Part shown: piece after piece, positions 22,291 through 33,384 of the stretch
Layout: each line of letters starts with the position of its first letter
Numbering within the stretch: the stretch's first letter is position 1
NCBI RefSeq assembly: GCF_047948215.1
Contig: NC_134455.1
Span: 107,030,495 to 107,094,494 of the forward strand
Length of the DNA stretch: 64,000 nt
DNA from: Lycorma delicatula
Taxonomy: Eukaryota; Arthropoda; Insecta; Hemiptera; Fulgoridae
Direction of reading: 5' to 3'
Position numbers and translations under genes: made by a program
Notes under the pieces: model-generated
What the model was told of the DNA's origin: nothing
Seen by the model: only the letters and a program-made list of their open reading frames with translations
Databases searched by the model: none

Positions 22291-22322
22291 TGGAATTATT
22301 TGGTTTTCACTTTTACAATCTT
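22237..22322. repeat. long imperfect hairpin inside a SINE head
   Basis: Left arm begins AGATTGTAAAAGTGAAAA and right arm ends TTTTCACTTTTACAATCT. Arms of about 36 bases pair with only a few mismatches around a loop of roughly 11 bases. Confidence 0.85.
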
Positions 22323-22525
22323 CTATTAATATGGTAATTATGTCCAATTATGTAATTATGTAAGAATTATTTTACTCAAACAATTCTTTATTCTTTTGTG
22401 CAGGCAGTCATTGAGTATTTGTTGTTATATATCTTCATTTTTGTTTTGCTAACGTTCGTTTTCATCCATTGTTCTGCCTTAGTGTTTTGCAATATTAAAA
22501 CCATCAGTTGAATATTCCGTACTTT

Positions 22526-22682
22526 TTTTTATAATCTTTGGGACTACCATTAGATATTGCTTCAGAGGATGAGATGAATGATTTGTGGTGTGAGTGAAAA
22601 TGTCATACCTGATCAGAATTCGAACCCGGGAACTCCGGATGAAAGGCCGAGACACTACCACTCGCGCCATGGAGGCCGGCAG
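22526..22682 (-). repeat. S1a SINE with perfect target-site duplication
   Basis: The full S1a order is present in reverse: T-rich tail, GCTTCAGAGGATGAGATGAA, GAGTGAAAATGTCATACC, the inverted B box AATTCGAACCCGGGA, CCGGATGAAAGGCCGAG, and the head ACTACCACTCGCGCCATGG. It is flanked on both sides by TATTCCGTACTTT (22513-22525 and 22683-22695). That is a 13-bp perfect duplication, as expected for LINE-driven insertion of a pol III transcript. Confidence 0.92.
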
Positions 22683-22761
22683 TATTCCGTACTTTATTTA
22701 AAAACATATCATTTTTTAACTCTATACTTCTTATTCCTCCTATACTAATCCTAATGTGTAA

Positions 22762-22762
<1 letters not shown>

Positions 22763-22811
<49 letters not shown>
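22763..22811. repeat. (AT)n microsatellite
   Basis: About 24 AT dinucleotides. The open frame that crosses it on the minus strand (22603-22851) is an artefact of the repeat. Confidence 0.97.
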
Positions 22812-22816
<5 letters not shown>

Positions 22817-22859
22817 TATAACATTAATAAACAGCATTTACATTCGTGCAAGTAAATTG

Positions 22860-23430
22860 ATCTTGAAACCTACCTATGTTAGTCGATTTTAATAATTTTC
22901 AAAGTATAGATTATTTTAGCAGTTTCAATTCTATCCCGCTATCATAATTTATTTTAAGCATGAATATTATAAAAACTTTACATTATTAATATGTTATTTT
23001 TTTAAATGTTCTTCAGAGTCTTGTAGTAAACGAAAGTAAAATTTATACATAATCATTTAGAAAAAGTCAGTTAAATTAGTTAATCACACGAGTGAGAAAA
23101 ATACTTTAGCAAAAAAAAAAAATATAAAACGGCTAGATAACTTTAATTAATACAATAATGACAGATGGTGTTTGCTTCCCTAAAAGAACTGAAGCCAGAT
23201 GTTATCGTTAGCATACGTAGTAGAAACAAGTATAAATAAAAACTGTCACTTAATTGTTTTTGAATGTTCTATTACATTACCACAGTTTGTCTTTGGTAAA
23301 TGAATACAGCAACTTGATCTATTAATAATTATTAATTACTCCATTACCTAAAAGTATTAACGTGCAAATAAACTGATTATTTTTCATTACCAGTAAATTT
23401 TCGTATAATAAATTTAAAATTTAATTCTTA
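22860..23430. other. AT-rich stretch without recognised gene
   Basis: Nothing recognised. Confidence 0.5.
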
Positions 23431-23439
23431 TCAGGCTGG

Positions 23440-23945
23440 TTGTATGTTACTTTATTTGTGATTTTTACTTATGTTGAATCAGCCACTCAAATCACTTTTA
23501 GATTGAAGATTTTAAATGTTTTTATCTATTTTTCTTCTTTTAAATGAATCAGTACATTGTTGCAATTTTTCAAATATTAATATTTTTTCGAAGAATTTTT
23601 AATGGAGATCATTTTTGTTTATGTTATATTCTTTGCTGAATTTAAACAAAATTACCTACTTTCCATGTTAAATTATTGACTTATGTTTAATACTTCTTCA
23701 TTATTCTACTCTAATAAAATATATTTTAATTAAAATATTTAATAAGTAAATATTAACCTATGAAATTTAGATTCGTGGTTTAGAAAATACTTTTTAAAAA
23801 TATTTTTGTGCTACCTAGCTCTTTATAGAATTAAATTTTAGGTAATAAAAAAATTGAATTAAAAGAACATAAACATGTAAATGTTGTGATATAAAATATT
23901 CATAAAAATTAAAAAAACTGATAAATTTTTAAAGAGGGTTTTAGG
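23440..23945 (+). repeat. repeat family K, copy 1 (two segments)
   Basis: 23440-23500 matches 26030-26085 in inverted orientation (shared TTTGAGTGGCTGRTTCAACA and AAAAATCACAAATAAA). 23790-23945 matches 26100-26260 in direct orientation (TTTAAAAATATTTTTKTGCTAC, then AATGTTGTGWTATAAA). The mixed orientation suggests an element with inverted ends or a rearranged copy. No coding motif. Confidence 0.5.
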
Positions 23946-26025
23946 CTTATGTCAAGTTTAAAAATTACTGTTTTTTAACGAAATAGATGATTTATATAGT
24001 TGGGTAATATAATTAATTAAATCTAAAAATTAGGGAAGTTGAATGTGTTAACTTTAAACTAATAATAGATTACTTATTTCCACATCTACACGCAGTTACC
24101 TATCGGAAGAGAAGTTGTAAGCTAGAGAAAAAAATAATAAAGAAAATTTAAGCGTTGGGCTATTTTTAATATAATATTCATATTTATTCTATGTACGAAA
24201 TAAATATCGAAGAAAACTGAAATTTAAAGTATAATTTCAGATTAATATTTAAAGAAAAATATCCTAATGGTGAAAATAAGTGGTTTATGTTAAATTTAAA
24301 AAGGTTTTGTTGAAGCTGTTCTTATGGTTGCAGGAATTCAGGTTATTATTTTTTTAAATTTATTTGATATCAGACAAGCAAAAAATTTAAAAACCCATTA
24401 GTGGTCACATCCGATCGTGTTTTAACATATTTCTGATAAAAACATTTTTATTTACTTTTTTTTTTTTTTTTTTAGGTATATAATCAGTATTAAGCAGTTC
24501 GAAGATTAGGTAAGGATGTTTGAAATAATAAATTTCAGTGATCGAGTCTAGTCTATTATAACAGTACTTTAATTATTTAAATATTATGAAATTTGTCTGC
24601 TTACACAGAGGATAAATAAATCGATTTTTGTATAACCTGTTTTCCTCTTATTATGTTCTATTCTGTTTAAAAATATGTACGTTTGACAAAAATTAACTAT
24701 TTTTCACAAAACTTTAATTTTAAACCTGGCTACTAGAATTCAAAGAATAACGTCTGCTTATTAAACTTTAGCAGTGATGCTTCCTTGTTCTTTATTTCAC
24801 TCTCATTCGAAAATTTATCATTTTTCTTCATAGAAATAATATGTGAATTGTTCCTATTTATACATTTATATCTCAACAATAATCTTAAATTATTTATGTA
24901 ATTTCTTTAATTGCTTATCAGATTAAGGTAATAAAATTCTGAGTTTGAGACTACAGATGGTGATGCTGAAATATATTATCCTGTGAATGACTTTGATAAT
25001 TGTCATCAGATTTAATGTGATAATGTAAATGAGATGAAATTTAATAATCTTTATTTATAATTGCTACAGATAATGTTATTATTAATTATGAGGAAAAAAT
25101 TACGTAAAAAATAACAGTGAGGGACTGTAGATATGAATATCGACAGTTATGTTGAACGATATCTATATCTGTTCTGCTTGCATTGACTAGTTAAGTGTTA
25201 TATCATTGCTGTTGCGTTTGAAGCTAAATAACTTCGTAATATAATCTAAACAATATAAAGTATAAGAAGGTATTAGCAAAAAAATTATTGTAAAAACTAA
25301 AATTTATATGAACATTTTGTTAAGTGATAGACTTGAATTTTTATACAGAAAATCATATCCCACTATCCATAAAGCTTTTATTCATTTTTTTCGTGATTAC
25401 TTAATCACAGACTTCTTTTTTTATGATATTTACTGCGACCAAATATTATATAAAATTTTAGCAACAAAAAATAGCTGGTTTAAGTAACCAAAAGATTTCA
25501 AATAATAAGCCCTTTAAAAGGCAGCTTAAATTGAGGTAGTCTATATTCATCTAAAAAATTAATTTTTTACTAATGAATAACTGAATTTAGAGTTGAGAAA
25601 TCCCTCATAATCATAAAAATTTAAACTTCTAAAATGTCACTGTTCTATAGATTATAAAACACTTTACAAATTTTGAAAACATCTATATTTCTAAAGGAAA
25701 AATGTAATTTTTTTTTATTTTAACAATAAAATTTAATTCACAATTTTTAGCTGTGAATTTAAATTTAGCAGCTAATATTTGTTGATGAAATATTTTAATT
25801 AAAATAATTTTTTTAGAATAGGTTATTCACAAAGCATTAAACATAAGCCAATAATTTAACAAGGAAAGCAGATAATTTTGTTTAAATTCATTAAATAATA
25901 AAAACGAACAAAAGTGACTTTCGTTAAAAATTCTTTGAAAAAAAATTAATATTATGAAAAATTGTAACAAAGTATATTTATTTATTAAAAACAAAAAAGA
26001 AACTATTAGATAAAAACATTAAATT
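23946..26025. other. AT-rich stretch without recognised gene
   Basis: About 2 kb of AT-rich sequence with stops in all frames and no recognised repeat. Confidence 0.5.
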
Positions 26026-26029
26026 AGTC

Positions 26030-26265
26030 CATATTACAGTAATTTGAGTGGCTGGTTCAACACACTAACTAAAAATCACAAATAAAACAACTCATAAAAA
26101 ACGTTTTAAAAATATTTTTTTGCTACGAAGCACTTCGTAGCAACAAATTATGGATAATAGAAATAATAAAATTCAAAGAGTAAAAATAAGCAAATGTTGT
26201 GTTATAAATATCCTTGAAAATTAATTAACTAATAGATTTCTAAAGAAATTTTACGGCAAATTTTA
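26030..26265 (+). repeat. repeat family K, copy 2, with central palindrome
   Basis: Companion of 23440-23945. A perfect hairpin lies at 26120-26143, with 11-bp arms TTGCTACGAAG and CTTCGTAGCAA around CA. The equivalent place in copy 1 reads TTGTGCTACCTAGCTC and has lost the symmetry. Confidence 0.6.
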
Positions 26266-26284
26266 TTATTATTATTAATAAGAA

Positions 26285-26820
26285 GTTCACGTAGATTCCG
26301 GAGTTCCCTAGAGTCCATCTTAGAGCCTTTGTTATATTTAATTGGTGTAATGTAATTGGTATCAGTTCGCTGATGTTGCTTTAGTCATAGCGCATGCATT
26401 CTATGAACGCGCTGTATTTCATATATACAAAAAATCGTAATACACTGTTACGCTGGGTTCATGATCGAGACTTAAATTATTAATGAAAAAGACGGCTATA
26501 ATGCATATTCGTTGTCCAAAATCAGTTATTAAAGAAAAATTATTTTTAAAGATACGTACTTGTATGTACCTTCCTGTAATTGCCCTGTCGTAGCTTGAAA
26601 ATCTGAGCATAAGTATTTACTAATTATTATTGATGAACTTTTTACTTGTTCTAAGCAAATTAATGTTATTTCTGCTCAATTGCCTACTGCGCAATGTAAA
26701 ATGTATTATCTACAGTTTCGTTTCCCTAATTATGTTTTAAAAATTGTGTATTAGACACTAACTGGGTCAATCTTAAGATATGGTATTACTGCTAGGGGAC
26801 ATACTAAGTTATTTAAATGT
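26285..26820 (+). pseudogene. jockey/CR1-like LINE reverse transcriptase fragment
   Basis: Across frame changes the translation shows GVP followed by SILEPLLYLI (consensus GVPQGSVLGPLLFLIY), then QFADVALVI at about 26360-26388, which is the catalytic YADD block with one Asp codon missing. NEKDGYNAYSLSKIS comes next, then LPTAQCKMYYLQFRFPNYVLKIVY, a stop, and SILRYGITARGHT (consensus ILRYGI..WG). This is the order of palm and thumb motifs in jockey- and CR1-type LINEs. Many stops; no 3' tail or 5' part was recognised. Confidence 0.65.
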
Positions 26821-26837
26821 AATTATTTATATTAAAA

Positions 26838-26915
26838 AACAAGTAATTACAAAACAAAAATTACAACAACAAGTAATTACAATAATTAACAAGTAATTAC
26901 AAAAACAAGTAAATT
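26838..26915 (+). repeat. irregular cluster of a 13-14 bp word
   Basis: AACAAGTAATTACA or a close variant occurs four times with uneven spacing. Too irregular to be a microsatellite or a CRISPR array. Confidence 0.7.
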
Positions 26916-28480
26916 TTAAAAGCCTATAACTATAGACATATTCCAACAAATACCCAAAATTTTCATAGAATCAACTGACTTTTATCACTAAGAAGTCTGT
27001 TGTATCAAAATATTATTTTGGATAACTTTACTCAATAAAGTTTTTAAAAATAAAAAATTATAAACTACGAAACTCATTACACACCTTATTTTATACACCG
27101 GCCTCATAACAAGTATGGCTGTCGTACATTGTCATATCATGTACCAAATATTTTCTCAGATTTGTAACCGGGCACATTAAATTTTATTTCTATAAAGAAA
27201 TTGAAGGATGGCATTCTTAATTTTTGTTTAACTATTTAATTAATTTTAAGTAACATGAAAGAGAGAACTGGAAAACACAATATTATTGTTTATAAGGAGA
27301 TTTTTTTTTTGTTTTGTTCATGTTAATTAATCATTAGTTATAAGTTTTGTTTTATGATTTATTTTTCAATGAAATTATTTCTGTTTGTTTTAACTCTGTA
27401 TTTATTATTATATGGAAACTCCTGACAAACTGCTGAGTCAGTTTAAGGGATCATATAAAGATGTAAATTAAACGAAATAAATAAAAAAAGAATATTGTTA
27501 TTAATACTATTATTAACTCTCTCTCTCTCTAGCCTCTCTTAATCGTGCCTTAAACCGATGTATAAATTGTCGTCGTGAAACAAATTTAAATATTTTCATT
27601 AAAAAAAAATAAATAAATAAATAAAACATAATCAGTAACATTATGAGATAGTGAAGAAGTTTTTGTTTAGTAATGTATAATTCAGTAATTAGGTGGGAGA
27701 TGAATAAGATATAAATGAAAAAAACATACGGTATAGAAAAAAAGTAACAGAGGAAAAAGAAAAAAAACTTTATTCAAGCTGCAAAATGTAACAACAGTAA
27801 ATAAGGTAAATTACAACTAAGTGACACAAACTTAAAACTTGATGAGTCATTTTGCAGTATAAATTTCATACAATAGTATAGCTATTATTTTTACACCTGT
27901 GTAATAATCGGGCATAATTTTATCTTTAACGCTAGTACATCATTTCTCGTTAACATTAAATTCCAGATTATAATTTTATATTGCTTATTTGGTGAGCAAT
28001 TTTAAATTGCAAATTATGATATGATTCATCAGTTGGATAAATTCTTTTATACTTAAATGAGATGCTACTGCTTTTGAAGTAATATTTAATTCTTCTACTT
28101 TTTAATAAAATTTCACAGATTAAATTTTTATACTATAAGATTTTATACTGTAAGATTTAATTTAATTACCTAAAATTTTAATAAAAAAAAAATTAATAAT
28201 GTAAATTTTTCTATGTTGGAATAATTTTACTATTATTCCAAAACGTGAAAAAGAGTTATGATTTGTTCATCTTAAGATGAAATATTTAAAGCTGAATAAT
28301 TTATTTATACTGTACCATATACAAGAAATATTTTTTTTTTATATATACTAAGGCAATTAACTATTATCAGATTAAACGTTATTATCAGTCATATCTGAAG
28401 ATAAATATATTGGAAATCGATTATCAAATTTTCATGAAGTAAACGTAAAAATTTAGAAAACTGAATTTCATATTTCATTA
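26916..28480. other. AT-rich stretch with two short microsatellites
   Basis: (CT)7 at 27517-27530 and (AAAT)n at 27601-27625. No gene recognised. Confidence 0.55.
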
Positions 28481-28489
28481 TTGTATTTA

Positions 28490-28970
28490 AATTTTATTTT
28501 CGTAGCTCTAGTGGTGCTATGCTACGAGAATGAAAATATAGAAATCAGTCAAAAAACGGAGTTTGGTTTTTTCGTTTATCTAGGTTACATAACCCAGGGT
28601 CCCCAAAAAAGAAAAAAAGCGTGTGAACTAACATTCGTACGTACGTCTGTTCGTAAATTTGTATGTTTGAAGCTTAATAACTTTTGATTGGATAAACCAG
28701 TTTTTGATGATAATTAGTAGAGAGACTCTTGTACATGGGGCAATTGGTTGGTAAAAGTTTGGGATCAATATCTTTAGAGGGTAGGGTAGATCAATATCTT
28801 TTGGGCAATTTTCATAAAATTTTGCAAACATAACCCCACTTTTTATTAAGCCCTCAAATTAAAGTTTTTATTAAGCTTGGGGAGAATATGCGGGAATGTT
28901 ATCATTCAATTTTCAACAAATGTTTTCCCCCTAAATTCTCCCCTTTCCCAAAAATCTAAAAAAGGTATCT
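28490..28970 (+). repeat. interspersed repeat family D, copy 1
   Basis: Aligns by eye with 40480-40915 over more than 400 bases. Shared phrases include GTAGCTCTAG/ATAGCTCTAG, TTTTTGATGATAATT against TTTTGATGAAATTTG, AGAGACTCTTGTA, TTGCAAACATAACC and AATCTAAAAAAG. No coding motif. The frame at 28481-28687 is incidental. Confidence 0.85.
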
Positions 28971-29250
28971 TTTTATTATTGCATATTTTAAACTGATTTA
29001 TATATTTTATAAAATATATATGAAAATCGGTTAACAGTAACCGAGTTATTGCAGAAAATTGATGTTGTAATTACGTGTTTGTTTTCGTGTCCACGTTAAT
29101 TTCAATTCGATGAAATATTAATTGTTTTTATTTACTCTTAATTCTAATATTGAAAATTATTATCAAATTAAGTAATAATTTTCTCACAATAATAGGCCTA
29201 ATAATTATGACACAAAAATTGCATCAATTTTCTCCCGTAACTCGACCATT
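28971..29250. other. AT-rich flank of the RTE-like LINE
   Basis: No gene. The last bases (TCTCCCGTAACTCGACCATT) may be the left half of the family C repeat that the LINE has split. Confidence 0.4.
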
Positions 29251-29254
29251 TGTT

Positions 29255-32200
29255 TTTTTTTTGTCTTCAGTCATTTGACTGGTTTTATGCAGCTCTCCAA
29301 GATTACCTATCCAGTGCTAGTCGTTTCATTTCAGTATACCGTCTACACCCTACATCCCTAACAATTTGTTGTACATATTCCAAACGTGGCCTGCCTACAC
29401 AATTTTTCCCTTCTACCTGTCCTTCCAATATTAAAGCGACTATTCCAGGATGCCTTAGTATGTGGCCTATAAGTCTGTCTCTTCTTTTAACTATATTTTT
29501 CCAAATGCTTCTTTCTTCATCTATTTGCCGCAATACCTCTTCATTTGTCACTTTATCCACCCATCTGATTTTTAACATTCTCCTATAGCACCACATTTCA
29601 AAAGCTTCTAATCTTTTCTTCTCAGTTACTCCGATCATCCAAGTTTCACTTCCATATAAAGCGACATACACTTTCAAAAATCTTTTCCTGACATTTAAAT
29701 TAATTTTTGATGTAAATTATATTTCTTACTGAAGGCTCGTTTAGCTTGTGCTATTCGACATTTTATATCGCTCCTGCTTCGTCCATCTTTAGTAATTCTA
29801 CTTCCCAAATAACAAAATTCTTCTACCTCCTTAATCTTTTCTCCTCCTATTTTCACATTCAGTGGTCCATCTTTGTTATTTCTACTACATTTCATTACTT
29901 TTGTTTTGTTCTTGTTTATTTTCATGCGATAGTTCTTGCGTAGGACTTCATCTATGCCGTTCATTGTTTCTTCTAAATCCTTTTTACTCTCGGCTAGAAT
30001 TACTATATCATCAGAAAATCGTGGCATCTTTATCTTTTCACCTTGTACTGTTACTCCGAATCTAAATTGTTCTTTAACATCATTAACTGCTAGTTCCATG
30101 TAAAGATTAAAAAGTAACGGAGATAGGGAACATCCTTGTCGGACTCCCTTTCTTATTACGGCTTCTTTCTTATGTTCTTCAATTGTTACTATTGCTGTTT
30201 GGTTCCTGTACATGTTAGCAATTGTTCTTCTATCTCTGTATTTGAACCCTAATTTTTTTAAAATGCTGAATATTTTATTCCAGTCTACGTTATCGAATGC
30301 CTTTTCCAGGTCTATAAACGCCAAGTATGTCGGTTTGTTTTTCTTTAATCTTCCTTCTACTATTAATCTGAGGCCTAAAATTGCTTCCCTTGTCCCTATA
30401 CTTTTCCTGAAACCAAATTGGTCTTCTCTTAACACTTCTTCCACTCTCCTCTCAATTCTTCTGTATAGAATTCTAGTTAAGATTTTTGATGCATGACTAG
30501 TTAAACTAATTGTTTTGTATTCTTCACATTTATATGCCCCTGCTTTCTTTGGTATCATGACTATAACACTTTTTTTGAAGTCTGACGGAAATTCCCCTTT
30601 TTCATAAATATTACACACCAGTTTCTATAATCTATCAATCGCTTCCTCACCTGCACTGCGCAGTAATTCTACAAGTATTCCGTCTATTCCAGGAGCCTTT
30701 CTGCCATTTAAATCTTTTAATGCTCTCTTAAATTCAGATATCAGTATTCTTTCTCCCATTTCATCCTCCTCAACTTCCTCTTCTTCCTCTATAACACTAT
30801 TTTCTAATTCATTTCCTCCGTATAACTCTTCAATATATTCCACCCATCTATCGACTTTACCTTTCGTATTATATATTGGTGTACCATCTTTGTTTACCAC
30901 ATTATTAGATTTTAATTTATGTACCCCAAAATTTTCCTTATCTTTCCTGTAAGCTCCGTCTATATTACCAATGTTCATTTCTCTTTCCACTTCTGAACAC
31001 TTTTCTTTAATCCACTCTTCTTTCGCCAGTTTGCACTTCCTGTTTATAGCATTTCTTAATTGCCGATAGTTCCTTTTACTTTCTTCATCACTAGCATTCT
31101 TATATTTTCTACGTTCATCCATCAGCTGCAATATATCGTCTGAAACCCAAGGTTTTATACCAGTTCTCTTTATTCCGCCTAAGTTTGCTTCTGCTGATTT
31201 AAGAATTTCCTTTTTAACATTCTCCCATTCTTCTTCTACATTTTCTACCTTATCTTTTTTACTCAGACCTCTTGCGATGTCCTCCTCAAAAATCTTCTTT
31301 ACCTCCTCTTCCTCAAGCTTCTCTAAATTCCACCGATTCATCTGACACCTTTTCTTTAGGTTTTTAAACCCTAATCTATATTTCATTATCACCAAATTAT
31401 GGTCGCTATCAATGTCTGCTCCAGGGTAAGTTTTGCAGTCGACGAGTTGATTTCTAAATATTTGCTTAACCATGATATAATCTATCTGATACCTTGCAGT
31501 ATCGCCTGGCTTTTTCCAAGTGTATATTCTTCTATTATGATTTTTAAATTGGGTGTTGGCAATTACTAAATTATACTTTGTGCAAAACTCTGTAAGTCGA
31601 TCCCCTCTTTCATTCCTTTTGCCCAGCCCGTATTCACCCACTATATTTCCTTCCTTGCCTTTTCCAATGCTTGCATTCCAATCTCCAACTATTATTAAAT
31701 TTTCATCTCCTTTTACGTGTTTAATTGCTTCATCAATCTCTTCGTATACACACTCTACCTCATCATCATCATCATGGGCGCTTGTAGGCATATAGACGTT
31801 AACAATCGTTGTCGGTTTAGGTTCTGATTTTATCCTTATTACAATGATTCTATCCCTATGCGTCTTGAAATACTCCACTCTCCTCCCTATCTTCTTGTTC
31901 ATCACGAAACCTACTCCTGCCTGCCCATTATTTGACGCTGAGTTAATTACTCTAAAATCACCTGACCAAAAGTCGCCTTCCTCTTCCCACCGAACCTCAC
32001 TAATTCCTACTATATCCACATTTATCCTATCCATTTCCCTTTTTAAATTTTCTAGCCTACCAACCTTTTTTCAGCTTCTAACATTCCACGCTCCGACTCG
32101 TAGAATGTTACTTTTTAATTTTCTGGTGACCCCTTCCTTAGTAGTCCCCACCCGGAGATCCGAACGGGGGACTAGTTTACCTCCGGAATATTTTACCAAG

Positions 32201-32518
32201 GAAAGCGCCTCCATTATTGCTATGTGAAAATGCAGAGAGCCACATTTTCTTGGAAAAAAAGCAGCTGTAGTTTTCCATTGCTTTCAGCTGCGCAGTACTC
32301 AGAGGACTGAGTGATGTTGATTTTGCCGTTTAAGTCATTGTGACTCACGCCTCTAACAACTACTGAAAGAGCTGCTGCCCTCTTTCAGGAATCATGCCTT
32401 AGTCTGGCTCTCAACAGATACCTCTCCGATATGGTTGCACCTTCGGTCCAGCTACTCTGTATCCCTGAGCACTCAAGCCCCCTCACCAACGGCAAGGTCT
32501 CATGATTCATAGAGGAGG
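29255..32518 (-). mobile_element. near full-length RTE-like LINE
   Basis: A minus-strand non-LTR element of about 3.26 kb. It has a 5' leader (32110-32518, GC-richer, starting near CCTCTATGAATCATGAG), one long ORF with an apurinic-type endonuclease followed by reverse transcriptase, and a 3' end CAGTCAAATGACTGAAGAC followed by a poly(A) that reads as T10 at 29253-29262. Flanks GACCATTTGTT (29244-29254) and GACTATTTGTT (32519-32529) look like an 11-bp target-site duplication with one mismatch. It sits at the edge of a family C repeat. Confidence 0.88.
29303..32109 (-). pseudogene. RTE/CFDP2-like endonuclease-reverse transcriptase, broken ORF
   Basis: In life this protein nicks chromosomal DNA and copies its own mRNA at the nick. 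The endonuclease region has RVGAWNVR (near 32080-32100), VGISEVRW, IVGDWNASIG and DSDHNLVI, so the catalytic Glu, Asp/Asn and His motifs are visible. The reverse transcriptase has GRKAPGIDGI, FGFRKSIGTREAI, AFIDLEKAFDNVDW, VRQGCSLSPLLFNLYM and RFSDDIVILAES (the catalytic DD is intact). C-terminal YGSETW and LEAFEMWCYRRMLKI follow. Lesions: TGA at 32071-32073 right after WNVRS; TAG at 30625-30627 between the endonuclease linker and the reverse transcriptase, with the frame unchanged on both sides; a frameshift between about 29678 and 29700; and an early stop at 29303 in the terminal LDR.SWRAA segment. Otherwise well conserved, so recently active. Confidence 0.92.
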
Positions 32519-32806
32519 GACTATTTGTTAACGGATTGAAAAATAAACATGACCGCTATTTTGTAATTTGTGAGAGTATTTAAGTCCTGATTTTTTGCTG
32601 ATTTTAAAACTTTATTACCAAGACACTTACTATATATTAATGTGATTCGTCTAACTGAAATATATATAAAAAAACAAAATGGCGGACAGGGAGAGAATGA
32701 AGGAGAAATTACCCTTTTTCCCAAGGATATTTTTTGATAAGTTTTCAAGTAGAATCCGGAAAAATATAGCCAGCCCATCATTTTAGAAACACTCTGTATA
32801 TATACA
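32519..32806 (+). repeat. interspersed repeat family C (right part)
   Basis: Begins TTTGTTAACGGATTG and contains ACAAAATGGCGGACAGGGAG and TTTTTGATAAGTTTTCAAG. It ends CAGCCCATCATTTTAG then AACACTCTGTATA, a terminus typical of a dispersed insect repeat (consensus GACACCCTGTATA). The minus-strand frame 32521-32781 is not a gene. The RTE-like LINE occupies its left side. Confidence 0.6.
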
Positions 32807-32811
32807 TTAGT

Positions 32812-32850
32812 ATACCCGTTGCGGCTTCACCTGCGTATATGGTTATTGCG
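32812..32850 (-). mobile_element. Helitron-type 3' terminus (element body unresolved)
   Basis: On the minus strand the sequence ends CAGGTGAAGCCGCAACGGG, then TATACTAA followed by T. A GC-rich hairpin a few bases before CTAA|T is the canonical Helitron 3' end, and the same GAAGCCGC/GAGACCGC plus GACGGGTA pattern ends the autonomous-type Helitron at 40932. The element would extend rightward from here; no matching 5' TC end was found before the SINE at 33385. Confidence 0.55.
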
Positions 32851-33380
32851 TTTTCCGTCGCATTTAATTATTTTTTAATTTATATCTTTTAGCAAAATAA
32901 TTGGAGGCAGATGCAGCCAGTCGTGTCACATATACAATATTAGTGTAGTGGCTGTATTAGTTGAGCCGCTGCGCGGTACACGTCACACCACTTAAAAAAT
33001 CATAATTGAATAAAAAATCCGAAAATGGATTTTAGATATTTATGAAAGTCCAAATTGAGTGAATATCTCTTTTAGTGTAGTCCTAAATGAGGCAAATTTG
33101 CAACCATTTTCCAATATTTTTACGATTCTTCACCCCTTTCAAAATTGGTTTTTAGATATTTAAATAAAGATTCTACCCACGAAAAATCAAGCTGATATTT
33201 GAATTTGTTACCGAGAAATTAAAAAAAATAGCAAATTTCGTTGCTACATCATTTTTACCCTTTAAACTCGGTATTTCAAAAAAATCGTTTCTTTGTGCTC
33301 AATTACACCGTAAAAAGAACGTGTTCATAAATGTTCAGTAATTCATCTTTTAAAATGTAACCCTCTTTATTTCTTCTTTT
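32851..33380. other. possible body of a Helitron-derived copy
   Basis: AT-rich, with GGATTTTAGATATTTATGAAAGT and GGTTTTTAGATATTTAAATAAAG about 120 bases apart, suggesting an old internal duplication. No gene recognised. Confidence 0.4.
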
Positions 33381-33384
33381 TTTT

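Noticed and set aside
22603..22851. 82-codon minus-strand frame with a tyrosine-isoleucine run
   Set aside because: Translation of the (AT)n microsatellite and a SINE.
26838..26915. CRISPR-like array
   Set aside because: Spacing is irregular, units are short and AT-rich, and the context is eukaryotic.
29250..32227. Plus-strand frames across the RTE-like LINE
   Set aside because: They are antisense shadows of the endonuclease-reverse transcriptase ORF on the minus strand.
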